Assembly (NCBI GenBank): GCA_025963265.1
Contig: JAOPUY010000206.1
Location: 1-11,185 of the forward strand
Reading direction: 5' to 3'
Source of the DNA: Frankiales bacterium
GTDB lineage: Bacteria; Actinomycetota; Actinomycetes; Mycobacteriales; Jatrophihabitantaceae
Length of the DNA: 11,185 bases
Translations under genes and position numbers: made by a program
Shown here: positions 1-5,696 of the stretch, in pieces
Position numbering within the stretch: the stretch's first letter is position 1
How the letters are laid out: each line of letters begins with the position of its first letter
Notes under the pieces: generated by a model
Database searches by the model: none
What the model saw: the letters and a program-made list of their open reading frames with translations, nothing else
What the model was told of the DNA's origin: nothing

Positions 1-331
1 GCCGTCCAAGGAATGGCTGCAGTCCCAGGCCGACCGGGACCGCTTCGACGACACCACCAAGTGCATCTTGTGCGCGGCCTGCACGACGTCCTGCCCGGTG
101 TTCTGGACCGACGGCTCGTACTTCGGCCCAGCGGCGATCGTCAACGCGCACCGCTTCATCTTCGATTCGCGCGACCAGGCGGCCGAGGAGCGGTTGGAGA
201 TCCTCAACGACCGCGAGGGCGTGTGGCGCTGCCGCACCACCTTCAACTGCACCGAGGCCTGCCCGCGCGGCATCCAGATCACCAAGGCCATCGCCGAGGT
301 CAAGCAGGCGCTGCTCTTCCGCCGCGTCTGA
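1..331 (+). CDS. sdhB: Succinate dehydrogenase/fumarate reductase iron-sulfur subunit, C-terminal part
   Basis: This is the 3' end of the gene for the iron-sulfur subunit of respiratory complex II, which carries electrons from the flavoprotein (SdhA) toward the quinone at the membrane. The 5' end lies outside the window; the reading frame begins at base 2 and the TGA is at 329-331. The visible 109 residues are the C-terminal alpha-helical ferredoxin domain. CILCAACTTSCP holds cysteines of the 4Fe-4S cluster, and CRTTFNCTEACPRGIQ supplies the remaining cysteines for the 3Fe-4S and 4Fe-4S clusters. The N-terminal 2Fe-2S domain is missing only because of the window edge. The C-terminus, KAIAEVKQALLFRRV, is typical of the family. 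The gene ends two bases before the convergent PPOX gene. Other SDH subunits presumably lie upstream. Identity is nearly certain; distinguishing SdhB from FrdB by sequence alone is less so, though an aerobic actinobacterium favours SdhB. Confidence 0.95.
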   Translation, partial: PSKEWLQSQADRDRFDDTTKCILCAACTTSCPVFWTDGSYFGPAAIVNAHRFIFDSRDQAAEERLEILNDREGVWRCRTTFNCTEACPRGIQITKAIAEVKQALLFRRV

Positions 332-333
332 GG

Positions 334-756
334 TCAGGCGGCCGGGGGGACCGCTGGGGTGACGACCACGACCAGGTCGCCATAGGGGAATTTGCCTTTG
401 CCGATATGGCCGATCGTGTTGAACACCCGGGTGATCGCCACCATCGCACCGTACTTGGCGCGAACTTGCCGCTGCACGGCCTCGAAGTCGGGGCCCGACT
501 CGACGACGGTGGCCGTGCCCGCCTCGGCCACCGTGCCGTCGGTGACTTTGCCGCGGTTGTTGCAGGGCTGCGCCAGCACCCGCGGGTCTCGGCGCAGCCG
601 TTTCGCCTTGCCCGAGGCCGAAGAGGTCCAGAAGCCATAGCGCCCGTCGGGCAGCGGCACCACCCACGTCGGCGTCGCGACTGCCTCACCGGATTTGCGG
701 TACGTGCTGACTGCGATCGTCTTCTCGTCCCAGATGTTTCGGTCCGGCACTGTCAT
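334..756 (-). CDS. PPOX-class F420-dependent oxidoreductase, Rv2061-like
   Basis: A 140-residue split-barrel protein of the pyridoxamine-phosphate-oxidase-like superfamily. It resembles the actinobacterial Rv2061 family, thought to use the deazaflavin F420 for reductions of unknown physiological substrates. Recognisable signatures are the N-terminal strand ending in STYRKSGEAVATPTWV (residues 17-32), then GFWTSSASGKAKRLRRDPRV (41-60), which binds cofactor phosphate in this fold, and the following RGKVTDG strand. The ATG at 756 is well supported: AAGGAG lies 7 bases upstream on the minus strand. A possible -10, TAGCAT, sits about 35 bases before the start. The gene converges on sdhB and diverges from the ATPase gene. 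Family assignment comes from my recall of the pattern; F420 rather than FMN or heme as cofactor is inference, and no substrate can be proposed. Confidence 0.85.
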   Translation of the reverse strand: MTVPDRNIWDEKTIAVSTYRKSGEAVATPTWVVPLPDGRYGFWTSSASGKAKRLRRDPRVLAQPCNNRGKVTDGTVAEAGTATVVESGPDFEAVQRQVRAKYGAMVAITRVFNTIGHIGKGKFPYGDLVVVVTPAVPPAA

Positions 757-791
757 GGCGAGGCTCCTTCGGCGGTCCGCGGAATGCTCCG

Positions 792-797
792 ATGCTA
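792..797 (-). promoter_or_regulatory. Possible -10 box for the PPOX gene
   Basis: Reading the minus strand, TAGCAT matches the actinobacterial TANNNT -10 pattern and lies 35 bases upstream of the well-supported ATG at 756, leaving room for the AAGGAG ribosome site. I see no clear -35. Short matches like this occur by chance, so confidence is low. Confidence 0.3.
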
Positions 798-863
798 ACC
801 GCCCGCCGGCCGGTGTGGAGGTGCTTTCGGAGCCGGTTTTTCGGCATCGGGTTGGATGGGGCT

Positions 864-1595
864 ATGTCTCCCGCCCCTTCAGGCCTGCCGCTCACCCGGG
901 TCCGCGGGGCCCGAGACCTGCCGCTGGACCAGGCGCGCTGGCCCGGCACCTTGGCCGCCGTCGCCCAACTGCTGACCGAGGGCCTCGACCTCGGACCGCT
1001 GACCGTCCTGGTCGGTGAGAACGGCTCCGGAAAGTCGACTCTGGTCGAAGCGATCGCCCTGGCGTACGGGATGTCGCCTGAGGGCGGCTCCACCGGCGCC
1101 CGCAGCCGCACCCGCGAGACCGAGTCCGAGCTCTGGAAGCACGTGGCCCTCGAACGGGGCATCGGCGGATCGCACTGGGGCTTCTTCATGCGCGCCGAGA
1201 CCATGCACGGCTTCTACAGCTACCTCGAACAGAACCCGAACCCCCGCAGTCGCGACCCCGTCTTTCACGAGATGTCGCACGGCGAGTCGTTCCTGGGGAT
1301 CCTCAACCGGCGCTTCAGCGGGCCGGGTCTGTACCTGCTCGACGAGCCGGAATCCGCGCTCTCCTTCACCGGCTGCCTCTCGCTCGTCGGCCTGCTCACC
1401 GACCTCGCGGCCAGCGGCAACGCCCAGGCCATCATCGCCACGCACTCGCCGCTGATCGCCGCGACCCCGGGGGCGCGGGTCTACGAGGTCGGCGACTGGG
1501 GGCTGCGGGAATGCCCGTGGGCCGAGCTAGGCCTCACCCAGGATTGGCGTTCGTTCCTGCAAGATCCCGATCGCTACCTTCGCCATTTGCGGTGA
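864..1595 (+). CDS. AAA-family ATPase, COG3910-like (ABC/RecF-type nucleotide-binding fold)
   Basis: A stand-alone 243-residue soluble ATPase of the predicted-ATPase group similar to COG3910. It has the ABC/SMC-type set of motifs in order: Walker A GENGSGKST (51-59), a signature-like MSHGES (137-142), Walker B LYLLDEPES (156-164) with the catalytic glutamate, and the switch histidine in ATHSP (192-196). There is no transmembrane segment, coiled coil or nuclease domain, so it is neither a transporter half nor an SMC protein. The C-terminal W-x5-DWRSFLQDPDRYLRHL pattern is typical of this small group. I chose the ATG at 864 because upstream in-frame codons (back to 792) look like noncoding DNA and a G-rich GGATGGGG precedes the ATG. 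The 3' end overlaps 62 bp with the convergent SCO4848-family gene. The function of the family is unknown; nothing adjacent on the same strand suggests a partner. Confidence 0.85.
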   Translation: MSPAPSGLPLTRVRGARDLPLDQARWPGTLAAVAQLLTEGLDLGPLTVLVGENGSGKSTLVEAIALAYGMSPEGGSTGARSRTRETESELWKHVALERGIGGSHWGFFMRAETMHGFYSYLEQNPNPRSRDPVFHEMSHGESFLGILNRRFSGPGLYLLDEPESALSFTGCLSLVGLLTDLAASGNAQAIIATHSPLIAATPGARVYEVGDWGLRECPWAELGLTQDWRSFLQDPDRYLRHLR

Positions 1596-1821
1596 CCAGC
1601 CGGGCCCGTCGCAACGCCAGCAGGCCGCGGACCCCGAGGACGCCCATGATGGTGCCGAGGACGAGCGAGACCACCACCAGCACCAGGTGCACGAGGAAGA
1701 AGCCGGTCGGCCCGTCGTCCCAGGATCGGTCGTCCTTCCAGATGTTGGCCAGGAAGGTCGGCCAGATCCACCAGGACCAGACGCCGAACGCGACGAGGAA
1801 CACCGAGACACGCTTGGACAT
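1534..1821 (-). CDS. SCO4848-family small membrane protein
   Basis: A small integral membrane protein of 95 residues with two predicted helices, about residues 5-27 (VSVFLVAFGVWSWWIWPTFL) and 41-66 (GFFLVHLVLVVVSLVLGTIM and onward). They flank a short KDDRSWDDGPTG loop. The pattern xxVSxFLxAFGVWSW, an acidic loop, then VLGxxxGVxGxRGxxALRR is that of the actinobacterial family named after Streptomyces SCO4848, whose function is unknown. The ATG at 1821 aligns with the family start (MSKRVSVF). An in-frame GTG at 1827 is the alternative: a GATACT box lies seven bases before it, so a leaderless GTG start is possible. The last 20 or so residues (ANGEGSDRDLAGTNANPG) are hydrophilic, extend beyond the part I recognise as conserved, and are encoded antisense to the end of the ATPase gene. 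The gene is divergent from the carboxypeptidase, with 40 bp between starts. Confidence 0.85.
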   Translation of the reverse strand: MSKRVSVFLVAFGVWSWWIWPTFLANIWKDDRSWDDGPTGFFLVHLVLVVVSLVLGTIMGVLGVRGLLALRRARLVTANGEGSDRDLAGTNANPG

Positions 1822-1849
1822 GATCACGTCATCCAGTATCGCCCCCCGC

Positions 1850-1855
1850 TAGCCT
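1850..1855 (+). promoter_or_regulatory. -10 box of the D-Ala-D-Ala carboxypeptidase gene, leaderless type
   Basis: TAGCCT fits TANNNT and is followed by exactly six bases (GACAGC) and then the GTG start at 1862. This spacing puts the transcription start at or next to the first codon base, the arrangement of leaderless actinobacterial mRNAs, and it explains why no Shine-Dalgarno sequence is visible. No good -35 is apparent. The same -10-to-start spacing recurs at sbcD. Confidence 0.5.
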
Positions 1856-1861
1856 GACAGC

Positions 1862-3073
1862 GTGCCGCCGATAGCAAAGCTTGCTGTGACAGCCGCGGCG
1901 GCTCTGACGCTCGTGCTGAGCGCGGCGGTTCCGGCCGTCGGGGTGCCCTCGCCCACCGCGCCCAACCCGCATCCCCCGCTCGGCGGCCGCGCCCCAGACG
2001 GGTCGGTGCCCGGTGGTGCTCGGCTGGCCGGCCGCGGCCTCATCCAACCCGCCGGATCCCCGAAGCTGCCCAAGGACCTGACCGCGAAGAGCTGGATCCT
2101 GTTCGACCTGGATTCCGGCGCGGTGCTTGCCGCCCGCGACCCGCACGGGGAGTACCAGCCCGCCAGCATCCTCAAGACGTTGACCGCGGTGACGCTGCTG
2201 CCCAAGCTGCCCGGCTCCAGAGTGGTCACCGTGTCCAAGGCGGCGGCCGGCGCCGAGGGGTCCGCGGTCGGGCTGTTGGCTGGCGCCCGATACACCGTCG
2301 ACCAGCTGTTCTCGGCGCTGCTGCTCATCTCGGCTAACGACGCCGCGATGGCGCTGGCCGAGGCCAACGGCGGCACGGCCAAGACGGTGGCCGAGATGAA
2401 CGACACCGCGCATCGCCTCGGGGCCTACGACACGGTCGTGCAGACGCCGTCTGGACTCGACGGCTTCAAGCAGCTGACCTCGGCCTACGACATGGCGCTA
2501 TTCCTGCGGGCGGCGATCGCGCAGCCGCGCTTCGTGAAGTACGACGAGCAGCCCAGCGCGAGCTTCCCGCCGAAAAAGAGCAGCCAGGGTCACGTCGGCG
2601 GGTACGAGTTCGACAACCAGTCCGAGGATTTCCTCGACGCGCTGCCCGGGGCGATCGTGGCCAAGACCGGCTACACCGACGCCGCCCTGCACACCTACGT
2701 GGCCGCCGCCCAACAGCACGGACGGCGCCTCGGGGTGGTCTTCCTGCGCAATCAACGGGTGCCGCTGGATCAGTACCAACAAGCGATCGCCCTATTTCAA
2801 TGGGGATTCCGGCTGCCCACGACGCTCACCCCGGTCGGCCGGCTGACCGGCGCCGTCCCCGCGCCGACCGCCACCGCGTCCTCGACCGCCCAACCGTCGA
2901 CCGCGCAACGGTCGGTGGCGGCCGCGGTTCCGTCGCTGGCCGCGGCCCGAGCCCGGTCCGGGCAACGGAGGAGCTGGCTGGCCGCCGGTGGGATCAGCGC
3001 TGTGATCGTGCTCGGCGGTGCCGTCGTTGGACTGCGGCTACGGAAGCTCCGCCGACTGCGGCGCCGGCGCTGA
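1862..3073 (+). CDS. Serine-type D-alanyl-D-alanine carboxypeptidase (peptidase S11, DacA/PBP5 type), membrane anchored
   Basis: A 403-residue low-molecular-mass penicillin-binding protein that trims the terminal D-Ala from peptidoglycan stem peptides outside the membrane. All three active-site motifs are present: S102-I-L-K105 (nucleophile and general base), S157-A-N159, and K268-T-G270. Residues 1-27 form a signal peptide with an Ala/Leu-rich core (AAAALTLVLSAAVPAVG). A Pro/Gly-rich spacer (28-68) leads into the catalytic domain (about 70-318). A Thr/Ser/Ala/Pro-rich linker (331-360) follows, then a C-terminal transmembrane helix (372-391) and an Arg/Lys-rich tail, so the protein is anchored at both ends of maturation by C-terminal helix rather than by the amphipathic helix of E. 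coli PBP5. The start is GTG at 1862, apparently leaderless. Its last 80 bp overlap the convergent YihY gene. The S11 family assignment is very secure; the exact paralogue name (DacA/B/C) is not. Confidence 0.95.
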   Translation: MPPIAKLAVTAAAALTLVLSAAVPAVGVPSPTAPNPHPPLGGRAPDGSVPGGARLAGRGLIQPAGSPKLPKDLTAKSWILFDLDSGAVLAARDPHGEYQPASILKTLTAVTLLPKLPGSRVVTVSKAAAGAEGSAVGLLAGARYTVDQLFSALLLISANDAAMALAEANGGTAKTVAEMNDTAHRLGAYDTVVQTPSGLDGFKQLTSAYDMALFLRAAIAQPRFVKYDEQPSASFPPKKSSQGHVGGYEFDNQSEDFLDALPGAIVAKTGYTDAALHTYVAAAQQHGRRLGVVFLRNQRVPLDQYQQAIALFQWGFRLPTTLTPVGRLTGAVPAPTATASSTAQPSTAQRSVAAAVPSLAAARARSGQRRSWLAAGGISAVIVLGGAVVGLRLRKLRRLRRRR

Positions 3074-4085
3074 TCAATCCCGCGGCCAGTCCGATCGGCG
3101 AAACGGGCCGGACGCCGACCCGCGGCCGCTCAGCCGGCGGCGCCGGCTCGGGCGGGACCTCCTCCATCAGCAATTCCGGTTGGGAGGCGGGACTTGCGGT
3201 GGCCGACCAGGCGACGCAGAACAACATGAACCGCGAAACGAGGTCGATCCAGACCAGCACGCCGACGATCGGCGCGATGGCGGCCAACGCCGGCGACTTG
3301 ATGACCCGAGCGATGTAGTAGGTCCCGACGACCTTGAGGATCTCGAAGCCGACGGCGGCCAGCAAGGTCGTCCGGATGGCGTTCTGCCGAGTGATGTGGA
3401 CGGCGGGCAGCCGAATGAGCATCCACCCGAACACGATCATGCTGCCCGCGATGCCGAGCAGGATCCCGAGCACCGCTGTCGCCGTGCCCGCGCCGGTCAC
3501 CCCATCGAGGTGGGTCCACCGCAGCAGCAAGCTGCCGGCGGCCGTTCCGAAGGCCGTGAGGCCGAGCGAGACGACGATGCCGACGCCCAGCCCGATCAGC
3601 ACCAGAGCGTCGGACAGCTTGGCCTTCAGGAAATTCTGCTTGACTTCCAGCAAGCCCCACACGGTGTCGATCGCCTTCCGCAGGTTGGCGATCCAGCCTA
3701 GGCCGGTGAGCAGCAGCCCGACGATGGCGACGAGGCCCACGCTGGCCCGGTTGGCGATGGCCGACTTGACCGCGTTGACCAGGGTCGTCCCGAACTCACC
3801 GGGGACGTTCTTGAGGATCGTGTCGTACAGCTCGTTGGTCAGGTGCGGTTGGGAGGCGAGCACGAAACCACCGATCGAGGCGCCCAGCAGGATGAGCGGG
3901 AAGATCGCCAGGAAGCTGAAATAGGTGATGGCCGCGGCTAGGTGATCGCCGTGATTGTCCTTGTAGTGCTGGTAGCCGCGGACGAGATGGGCCACGCCCG
4001 GGCGGCGCTCCTTCAGGGCCAGCCACTCGTCGCCGGCCCGCGCGCCGAGCCTCTTGGCCCTGCTCACCAACCCGGCGGAGGCCAC
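2994..4085 (-). CDS. YihY/virulence factor BrkB family inner-membrane protein
   Basis: A 363-residue polytopic membrane protein of the YihY/BrkB family (once wrongly called RNase BN). The family is widespread and its transport or structural role is unresolved. The family core is visible: DHLAAAITYFSFLAIFPLIL (47-66) in the first helix, then helices near 116-136, 160-186, 202-224, 238-260 and 266-292, with SPALAAIAPIVGVLVWIDLVSRFMLF near the end. After helix six comes an acidic/Pro-rich stretch (303-326), a seventh weakly hydrophobic Gly/Ala segment (331-352) and a basic tail (RRHRRARSQR). The start is GTG at 4085, with GGGAG seven bases upstream and only three bases after the stop of the 2'-5' RNA ligase gene, so it is translated from the same message. 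The final 26 codons lie antisense to the carboxypeptidase C-terminal helix. Confidence 0.93.
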   Translation of the reverse strand: MASAGLVSRAKRLGARAGDEWLALKERRPGVAHLVRGYQHYKDNHGDHLAAAITYFSFLAIFPLILLGASIGGFVLASQPHLTNELYDTILKNVPGEFGTTLVNAVKSAIANRASVGLVAIVGLLLTGLGWIANLRKAIDTVWGLLEVKQNFLKAKLSDALVLIGLGVGIVVSLGLTAFGTAAGSLLLRWTHLDGVTGAGTATAVLGILLGIAGSMIVFGWMLIRLPAVHITRQNAIRTTLLAAVGFEILKVVGTYYIARVIKSPALAAIAPIVGVLVWIDLVSRFMLFCVAWSATASPASQPELLMEEVPPEPAPPAERPRVGVRPVSPIGLAAGLISAGAAVGGASVAAVQRRHRRARSQR

Positions 4086-4088
4086 GGA

Positions 4089-4610
4089 TCAGCTCCCGGA
4101 GAGCAGGAAGTCGCGCCGCGGATACCAGGTGCCGTCCTCGTCCTGGGAGTACATCACAAATCGGTCGACCTGGAATTGCGCCACGAAATCGCTGAGCGAG
4201 TCAAAGGCCAGATCCAACGCCTCGTCGGAGATGTCGTGGGCGACCGTGACGTGGGGGTGGTAGGGGAAGTCGACCTCGCGGCAGATCGGGTCCTTGCGCA
4301 CCGCCCGCTCGAGCAACTCGCACTCGGCGATGCCCGCCGAGACCTGGACGAAGACCACCTGGGAGATCGGCCGAAACGTGCCGGTGCCCAGCAGCCGCAT
4401 GACGAATGGTCCGACTTGCCCGGCCGCCCATTCCAGGTGCTTCTCGACCGCCTCGATCTCGGATTCGGCGAACGCGGTCGGGGGCAGCAGCGTCACGTGG
4501 GTGGGGATCCGATTGGCCTCCGGATCGCCCACTCGTCGGCGCCATTGAGCCAACACGGTCGCGTGCGGCTCGGGGATCGCGATGGCGACCCCGACGGTGA
4601 GAGCACCCAT
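4089..4610 (-). CDS. 2'-5' RNA ligase family protein (2H phosphoesterase, LigT/ThpR-like)
   Basis: A 173-residue member of the 2H phosphoesterase superfamily, named for two H-x-T/S motifs that line a bilobed active site. Both are present: H38-V-T40 in PTHVTLLPP and H120-V-T122 in YHPHVTVAH. Their spacing of about 82 residues and the overall length fit the family. Bacterial members ligate or hydrolyse 2',5'-linked or 2',3'-cyclic-phosphate RNA ends in vitro; natural substrates are unknown. The start ATG at 4610 follows the trpS stop by one base (TGAGATG), so translation is probably coupled to trpS, and no strong ribosome site is needed. The YihY gene follows three bases after its stop. A cyclic-phosphodiesterase role toward nucleotides is the main alternative to RNA-end processing. 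The family call is secure; the biological reaction is not known. Confidence 0.9.
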   Translation of the reverse strand: MGALTVGVAIAIPEPHATVLAQWRRRVGDPEANRIPTHVTLLPPTAFAESEIEAVEKHLEWAAGQVGPFVMRLLGTGTFRPISQVVFVQVSAGIAECELLERAVRKDPICREVDFPYHPHVTVAHDISDEALDLAFDSLSDFVAQFQVDRFVMYSQDEDGTWYPRRDFLLSGS

Positions 4611-4611
4611 C

Positions 4612-5646
4612 TCAGCCGGCCGTCGGCGCGCTGGCGGGAGCGAGGAAGCCCACGTTGGAGTACGCCGCCCGGACGGTCTCGGCCGCGACCGTTCGGGCCT
4701 TGGCCGCGCCGAGGGCCAGGATGCGGTCGAGCTCGGCCGGATCCTCCAGCAGCTCCCGGGTCCGCCGAGCGAACGGCTCGGCGAAGGCGATCACCGAGTC
4801 GGCCACGGCCGACTTCAGCGCTCCGTAGCCGCCGCCGGCGAACTCGGCCTCGACTTTCTCGGTCGTGGAGTTGGTGAAGGCCGCGTGGATCGTCATCAGG
4901 TTGGACAGCCCCGGCTTGGCCTGCAGGTCGTAGCGCACCTCGCCGTCGGCGTCGGTCACGGCCCGCTTGATCTTCTTCGAGATCGTGCTCGCGTCGTCGG
5001 AGAGGTACACCGTGCCGGCGTCGCCGCGCGATTTGGACATCTTCGCCGACGGATCCTGCAGATCGAGGATCTTGGCCGCTTCCTTGGGAATGTAGGGCTC
5101 GGGCACCACGAACGTGTCGCCGTAGCGCTGGTTGAAGCGCTGGGCGAGGTTGCGGGTCAGCTCCAAGTGCTGGCGCTGGTCTTCCCCGACCGGCACGAAG
5201 TTGGTCTGGTACAGCAGGATGTCGGCCGCCATCAGGATCGGGTAGGTGAACAGGCCCACCCCCTGGCGCTCCACTCCAGACTTGGCCGATTTGTCCTTGA
5301 ACTGGGTCATCCGGCTGGCCTCGCCGAAGCCGGTGATGCACTCGAGCACCCAGGACAGCTGCGGATGCTCGGCCAGGTGCGACTGGACGAACAGGCTGCA
5401 CTGCTGCGGGTCCAGCCCGGCCGCGAGCAACTGAGCCACCACGATCCGGGTTCGCTGGCGCAGCTCCTCGGGCGCGGGCGGCTCGACGGTGATCGCGTGC
5501 AGATCGACCACGCAGTAGAAGGCGTCGAAACCGTCCTGCATGCTCACCCAGTTGCGGACGGCGCCCAGGTAATTGCCCAGCTGCATCGACTCGCCGGAGG
5601 GTTGGATACCTGACAGCACGCGGGGTTTCGTCGTCACGACCTGCAT
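4612..5646 (-). CDS. trpS: Tryptophanyl-tRNA synthetase
   Basis: A class I aminoacyl-tRNA synthetase that charges tRNA-Trp in the cytoplasm. The protein is 344 residues, the usual TrpS length. Diagnostic parts are [21 protein letters not shown] (9-29), which holds the HIGH-equivalent loop, DLHAIT (48-53), [13 protein letters not shown] (134-146), [13 protein letters not shown] (151-163) and the KMSKS loop exactly at 202-206. The HIGH-equivalent reads S-M-Q-L-G-N where many homologues have a His or Thr before the L/I-G-N; the motif otherwise looks functional. The ATG at 5646 directly follows a purine-rich GGAAAG; the spacing is too tight for a classical Shine-Dalgarno site, but the N-terminus fits the family. 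It lies 42 bp after the CNNM/CorC-like gene and one base before the 2H phosphoesterase gene. I see no Trp leader peptide or T-box upstream. Confidence 0.97.
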   Translation of the reverse strand: MQVVTTKPRVLSGIQPSGESMQLGNYLGAVRNWVSMQDGFDAFYCVVDLHAITVEPPAPEELRQRTRIVVAQLLAAGLDPQQCSLFVQSHLAEHPQLSWVLECITGFGEASRMTQFKDKSAKSGVERQGVGLFTYPILMAADILLYQTNFVPVGEDQRQHLELTRNLAQRFNQRYGDTFVVPEPYIPKEAAKILDLQDPSAKMSKSRGDAGTVYLSDDASTISKKIKRAVTDADGEVRYDLQAKPGLSNLMTIHAAFTNSTTEKVEAEFAGGGYGALKSAVADSVIAFAEPFARRTRELLEDPAELDRILALGAAKARTVAAETVRAAYSNVGFLAPASAPTAG

Positions 5647-5654
5647 CTTTCCAT

Positions 5655-5696
5655 TGATTGCGTGGCTCTACTTGATGATTGCGCAGCTCTACTTGA
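5655..5696. repeat. Two-copy 21-bp imperfect tandem repeat at the CNNM-trpS junction
   Basis: Copy one is 5655-5675 and copy two 5676-5696. They match at 19 of 21 positions, differing only at adjacent bases 63-64 versus 84-85 (TG versus CA). Each starts TGATTGCG and ends GCTCTACTTGA. On the minus strand copy two contains the last sense codons and TAG stop of the upstream gene, and copy one repeats them, giving a second in-frame TAG 21 bases later. The 42-bp gap between the two genes equals two repeat units. A tandem duplication or a doubled binding site would both explain it. Confidence 0.85.

Noticed and set aside
13..798. Plus-strand open frame covering the sdhB end and the PPOX gene
   Set aside because: It runs out of frame with sdhB and antisense to the PPOX gene; its composition (Arg/His/Gly/Pro) is that of a shadow frame.
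832..845. GCCG-GTTTTT-CGGC hairpin as a terminator between the PPOX and ATPase genes
   Set aside because: The T run lies inside the loop rather than after the stem, the stem is only four pairs, and no transcript is expected to end there.
3942..5613. Long plus-strand open frames opposite YihY, the ligase and trpS
   Set aside because: They lie antisense to three well-recognised genes and show no signal peptide, motif or ribosome site.
5647..5688. T-box or Trp leader-peptide attenuator before trpS
   Set aside because: The gap is only 42 bp, with no room for a T-box, no run of TGG codons and no terminator/antiterminator pair; it is explained by the tandem repeat.
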